Source: Clostridia bacterium (GTDB lineage Bacteria > Bacillota > Clostridia > Oscillospirales > CAG-272). Taken from it: a stretch of DNA of 64,000 nucleotides. The notes beneath the pieces are model-generated. The model saw only the letters and a list, made by a program, of their open reading frames with translations, ran no database searches and was not told where the DNA came from. Made by a program: the position numbers and the translations under genes. Each line of letters opens with the position of its first letter. Positions within the stretch are counted from its first letter, which is position 1. Below are positions 62,062 to 64,000 of this stretch, piece after piece. The DNA lies in NCBI GenBank assembly GCA_017472255.1, contig JAFUQU010000037.1, forward strand, positions 186,001 through 250,000, read 5' to 3'.

Positions 62062-64000
62062 ATGGAACATAACGTATTTGATTCAATCAAAATCGGTCTG
62101 GCATCTCCCGAGATGATAAAAAGCTGGTCATACGGCGAGGTCAAGAAGCCTGAGACCATCAACTACCGTACCCTGAAAGCCGAGCGCGACGGTCTGTTCT
62201 GCGAGCGCATCTTTGGTCCGACCAAGGACTGGGAGTGCCTCTGCGGCAAGTACAAGCGCGAACGCCACAAGGGTAAGATCTGCGAGAAGTGCGGCGTTGA
62301 AGTAACCACCAAGAAGGTGCGCCGTGAGCGCATGGGTCACATTGAACTGGCCGCACCCGTATCGCACATCTGGTATTTCCGCGCCATTCCCTCGAGAATG
62401 GGTCTGCTGCTGGATATCACCCCCAGACTGTTGGAGAAGGTGCTCTATTTCGCCAGCTATATCGTAATCGATCCCGGCGCTACTCCGCTGGCCAAGATGC
62501 AGCTGCTCAACGAGCGCGAGTATCAGGAGAACGTGGAGAAGTACGGCAAGGACGCTTTCCGCGTCGGCATGGGCGCCGAGGCGGTAAAGGAGCTGCTGCA
62601 TGAGATCAATATCAACGCGCTGTCCCAGAGCCTGCACGCCGAGCTGGATATCGCCACGGGTCAGAAAAAGGTTCGCATCATCAAGCGCCTTGAGGTTGTG
62701 GAAGCCTTCCGTAAATCGGGCAACAAGCCCGAGTGGATGATTCTGGACGTGGTTCCGGTCATTCCGCCGGATGTACGCGCCATGGTTCAGCTGGACGGCG
62801 GACGCTTCGCTTCCAGCGACCTGAACGATCTCTACCGCCGCGTGATCAACAGAAACAACCGTCTCAAGAGACTGATGGAGCTGCACGCCCCCGATATCAT
62901 CATCCGCAACGAGAAGCGTATGCTTCAGGAAGCTGTAGACGCGCTCATCGACAACGGCCGCCGCGGCAAGCCGGTTACTGGTCCCAACAACCGTCCGCTG
63001 AAGTCGCTGTCCGAAATGCTCCGCGGTAAGCAGGGACGCTTCCGTCAGAACCTGCTGGGTAAGCGTGTTGACTATTCCGGCCGTTCGGTTATCGTCGTCG
63101 GTCCCGATCTGAAGATTTACCAGTGCGGTCTGCCCAAGGAAATGGCGCTGGAGCTGTTCAAGCCCTTCGTCATGAAGCGCCTCGTGGAGACCCAGAAGGC
63201 TACCAACATTAAGGATGCAAAGAAGAAGGTAGAGCGGGTCGATGTGGTCGTTTGGGATGCACTCGAAAACGTCATCAAGGAGCATCCTGTGCTTCTGAAC
63301 CGTGCGCCTACTCTGCACCGTTTGTCCATTCAGGCCTTCGAACCGATTCTGGTCGAAGGACGCGCCATCAAGCTGCATCCGCTGGTTTGTACCGCGTTCA
63401 ACGCCGACTTCGACGGCGACCAGATGCCTGTACACGTACCGCTTTCCTCCGAGGCTCAGGCCGAGGCACGCTTCCTGATGCTCTCCGCCAACAACCTCTT
63501 GAAGCCTGCTGACGGACGTTCCGTAACCGTTCCGTCTCAGGATATGATCCTCGGCTCCTACTACCTGACCATTGACCGGGCAGGCGAGCCGGGTGAAGGT
63601 CACGTCTTCCGTGACTTTAACGAAGCCGTCATGGCTTACGAAAACCATCTGCTGGGCATTCACGCTCCTATCAAGGTGCGCGTGACCCGCGAAATCGACG
63701 GTGTGGAGCACACCGGCATCATCGACGCTACCCTGGGTCGCCTGATCTTCAACCGTCCGATCCCGCAGGATCTGGGCTTTGTGGACAGAAGCGATCCCTC
63801 CAAGCTCCTTGATCTGGAGATTGCCTTCCCGACCAAGAAGAAGGATCTGGGTAAGATCATCGACCGCTGCATCAAGAAGCACGGTCCCTCCGTCACCGCA
63901 CAGGTGCTGGACGCCATCAAGGCCATGGGCTTCAAGTACTCTACCAAGAGCTCGATTTCCATTTCCATCGCCGACGTGGCCATCCCGCCGGAAAAGTACA
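62062..64000 (+). CDS. rpoC: RNA polymerase beta' subunit (partial)
   Basis: The first 646 codons of rpoC; the gene runs off the window. It starts [13 protein letters not shown], with the N-terminal zinc site [20 protein letters not shown] (four Cys), and the catalytic NADFDGDQM near residue 450 that binds magnesium. The residue after the Met is Pro (residue 456), where Ala is usual (see findings). GGAG lies about 16 bases before the ATG, a little far; a TTG three bases upstream is an alternative start. Confidence 0.97.
   Translation, partial: MEHNVFDSIKIGLASPEMIKSWSYGEVKKPETINYRTLKAERDGLFCERIFGPTKDWECLCGKYKRERHKGKICEKCGVEVTTKKVRRERMGHIELAAPVSHIWYFRAIPSRMGLLLDITPRLLEKVLYFASYIVIDPGATPLAKMQLLNEREYQENVEKYGKDAFRVGMGAEAVKELLHEININALSQSLHAELDIATGQKKVRIIKRLEVVEAFRKSGNKPEWMILDVVPVIPPDVRAMVQLDGGRFASSDLNDLYRRVINRNNRLKRLMELHAPDIIIRNEKRMLQEAVDALIDNGRRGKPVTGPNNRPLKSLSEMLRGKQGRFRQNLLGKRVDYSGRSVIVVGPDLKIYQCGLPKEMALELFKPFVMKRLVETQKATNIKDAKKKVERVDVVVWDALENVIKEHPVLLNRAPTLHRLSIQAFEPILVEGRAIKLHPLVCTAFNADFDGDQMPVHVPLSSEAQAEARFLMLSANNLLKPADGRSVTVPSQDMILGSYYLTIDRAGEPGEGHVFRDFNEAVMAYENHLLGIHAPIKVRVTREIDGVEHTGIIDATLGRLIFNRPIPQDLGFVDRSDPSKLLDLEIAFPTKKKDLGKIIDRCIKKHGPSVTAQVLDAIKAMGFKYSTKSSISISIADVAIPPEKY

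Overview
This window looks like the chromosome of a spore-forming, Gram-positive, anaerobic member of the Clostridia, most like the Oscillospiraceae/Ruminococcaceae group; I cannot name a genus. The reasons are the spoIVA end at the left edge, a Rex redox repressor, DnaD- and DnaI-type helicase loading proteins, a class C sortase with an LPXTG pilin, a DUF951 (YyzM-type) protein, strong Shine-Dalgarno sites, and near-consensus TTGACA/TATAAT promoters in a GC-rich background. There are no insertion sequences, prophage genes, CRISPR arrays, rRNA genes or tRNA genes that I can see.

Layout. 1-8 kb: end of spoIVA, a two-gene sortase/pilin locus, an endonuclease-fold hydrolase, and two AraC regulators, each divergent from a target (a cell-wall-anchored secreted protein; a GH4 alpha-galactosidase). 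8-10.6 kb: an 863-residue ECF sigma factor with a long C-terminal extension. 10.7-14.8 kb: a tight housekeeping operon galU - dCMP deaminase - lipoprotein - arginine/tyrosine phosphatase - rimI - tsaD. 14.8-19 kb: an oriC-like cluster of DnaA-box sequences, isocitrate dehydrogenase, rex, dnaD and dnaI. 19-31 kb: MFS carrier, TAXI-TRAP transporter, unknown anchored protein, GH127 enzyme, zinc alcohol dehydrogenase, a second extended ECF sigma factor and a SWIM zinc-finger protein. 31-40 kb: serCA, a beta-helix lipoprotein, an XRE regulator, and an enolase-superfamily dehydratase divergent from an AraC regulator.

40-64 kb: an envelope operon xpaC - telA - lemA-like - TPM protein, a sodium symporter with a small companion gene, DUF951, YfhO, an AraC plus C39/BtrH-like pair, a GH28-like beta-helix enzyme, a SGNH-like and a PQ-loop protein divergent from a LysR regulator, GH16 with a divergent AraC, trmL, a YpeB-like protein, rpsT, and finally rpoB and the first half of rpoC.

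Functionally, the window mixes core machinery (transcription, replication loading, tRNA modification, serine synthesis) with small single-enzyme plant- or host-glycan modules (GH4, GH127, GH16, beta-helix enzymes, sugar-acid dehydratase), several with their own divergently transcribed regulator. The most unusual items are the two sigma factors with built-in C-terminal domains, the DnaA-box cluster far from any dnaA gene, the overlapping divergent LysR/PQ-loop promoters, the matched 11-bp repeats 60 bp apart in the AraC/dehydratase promoter, and the rpoBC operon that lacks the usual rplJL neighbours and has a leader of about 330 nt. Functional names come from reading sequences by eye without database searches.
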